Positions 62,861 through 64,000 of a stretch of DNA of 64,000 nt are shown piece by piece. The notes under the pieces are model-generated. The model saw only the letters and a list, made by a program, of their open reading frames with translations. It ran no database searches and was not told the DNA's origin. The stretch's first letter is position 1, and every line of letters begins with the position of its first letter. Source of the stretch: Malurus cyaneus samueli (taxonomy: Eukaryota > Chordata > Aves > Passeriformes > Maluridae); NCBI GenBank assembly GCA_009741485.1, contig CM019214.1, positions 27,418,081-27,482,080 of the forward strand, given 5' to 3'. A program made the translations under genes and the position numbers.

Positions 62861-64000
62861 GATTATCTGAGGACTCTTTTAATCTGGGATATCATTAACA
62901 AAATGTCTGTTTGACTTTTTTCAGATTTCAGTATGGACAGCTGTTCCCTTTGGCCCCAGCTGTTAATAAACCTAACACAAACAGCCTGGTAAAAGAAAGT
63001 TGTTCTGATTTCCGGGCTGAGGAAAACAGGCATGTGTAGTTTTCCTACATTTGGCAGAACAGTCAAATGGGAAGTAAAGGTACGTGTAGACACTTCATAA
63101 GCCAGTGTTTCTTCTTCTTTTAGTCTCCTGAAGTCTGCCTCCTGCATGGCAACAGTAAAGCAGCAATCCCAGATGGTTTTTTTCCTGCCTGAACTCCATC
63201 AAAGTACTTATCTTTCTAGCTGGTACCTGTGGAGACGAGACACGAACTTGACCAGCAAGACTGGAACACGTTAAGACTACAAAGTCTTTTAAACATGCTG
63301 CAGGGTGTGCTCACATTTTAACAGGCCCAGCTTGTAAAATGACCCCTTCACTCTGGCATCTTAACCCATGATTGTCACTCAGCAGCTACTCCTTAATTGG
63401 GAGAATGCTTCAGCCAAAGGAGTGGACTCTACATGAACACACAAGGTCTGATTATTCACAATGATGTGACCATTTCCATCTCCAACATGAGCACAAATGC
63501 TCCTCTTCAGATGAGAGGGTTATTTTTATGTTGTGCTTCTGCTCTTTCTGCAAGAACACACATGGACCATACCTACTAACAGTCACTTTGCCATGATTAA
63601 AATGTTGTGCAAGAGTTACGTCCACACTGTTAGTGTGTGTGATCACAGCTGGGCTTCATACTGTGTAATTCATTGGGACATTTGCCAATGAATTGAAGAG
63701 TATCTCGTGAAGAATATAATTTTCTGTTTCTTTCCTTTAGTTTCTGAAATTTCTTCTCCTTTCAGACAGCTTAACAGATTTTTCTCATGGCTGTAACAGT
63801 GCTCTTATCTGAATATATTATCCACATTTTGGATAGATTGTTAAGAAGATCACAGAGGCTTTCACATCTTTGTCTCCAAAATCTGAAATATATCTTTCAT
63901 TTACTGAGTGCCAATCATAGAAATTATTTGCTCCCCAATTATAATTGCTGTATTAAAAAAACCACTCAAGGAGTCATTTTAGTGAACAACCTATAAATGG
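62861..64000. other. Non-coding stretch, no gene seen
   Basis: Open frames of 60-94 codons on both strands are unrecognised. I see no repeats and no RNA genes to the window edge. Confidence 0.5.

Noticed and set aside
63905..63930. Possible CR1 tail word (AATCATAGAA) near the right edge
   Set aside because: The following bases do not continue into the CR1 tail sequence, so it is a chance match.

Overview
This window looks like non-coding DNA from a bird nuclear genome, either an intergenic gene desert or the inside of a very large intron. The host call rests mainly on four recognisable CR1 LINE fragments of avian type. Two supporting points are the near absence of other interspersed repeats and the generally AT-rich, CpG-poor composition. 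I could not identify a species or a chromosome.

I found no protein-coding gene. The longest ATG-initiated open frame is 160 codons, and open frames of 60-160 codons are scattered over both strands in all frames, as expected by chance. None reads as a protein family I recognise, and I saw no convincing chain of exons. I also recognised no tRNA, rRNA or known miRNA and no CRISPR array.

Layout. 1-16.3 kb is unique-looking sequence with a tandem duplication in a small GC-rich patch (2.4-2.7 kb), a T/G-rich tract (5.2 kb), a pure-AT block between 10-bp direct repeats (5.7 kb) and a small CpG cluster (10.15-10.36 kb). A 20-base assembly gap followed by ten G lies at 16325-16354. 16.4-44 kb is mostly unique DNA with simple repeats, a nested inverted repeat followed by A26 (22.26-22.36 kb), an 8-bp array resembling the CR1 3'-terminal repeat (29.0 kb), an 11-bp perfect inverted repeat (31.5 kb) and a three-copy AT-rich tandem (33.0 kb). 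44.2-44.6 kb has a CpG cluster beside homeodomain-like AT motifs.

All four recognised CR1 fragments lie between 45.3 and 51.8 kb: one on the plus strand and three on the minus strand, of clearly different ages. 51.8-64 kb returns to unique-looking sequence with small A-rich tracts, a short 18-bp tandem, an AT hairpin and one good MEF2-type site (60.78 kb).

I did not find a new multi-gene system. The observations most worth checking are possible regulatory blocks (34.8, 44.4 and 60.7 kb), the hairpin plus poly(A) at 22.3 kb, the CR1-like octamer array without a CR1 body, and the clustering of CR1 insertions.
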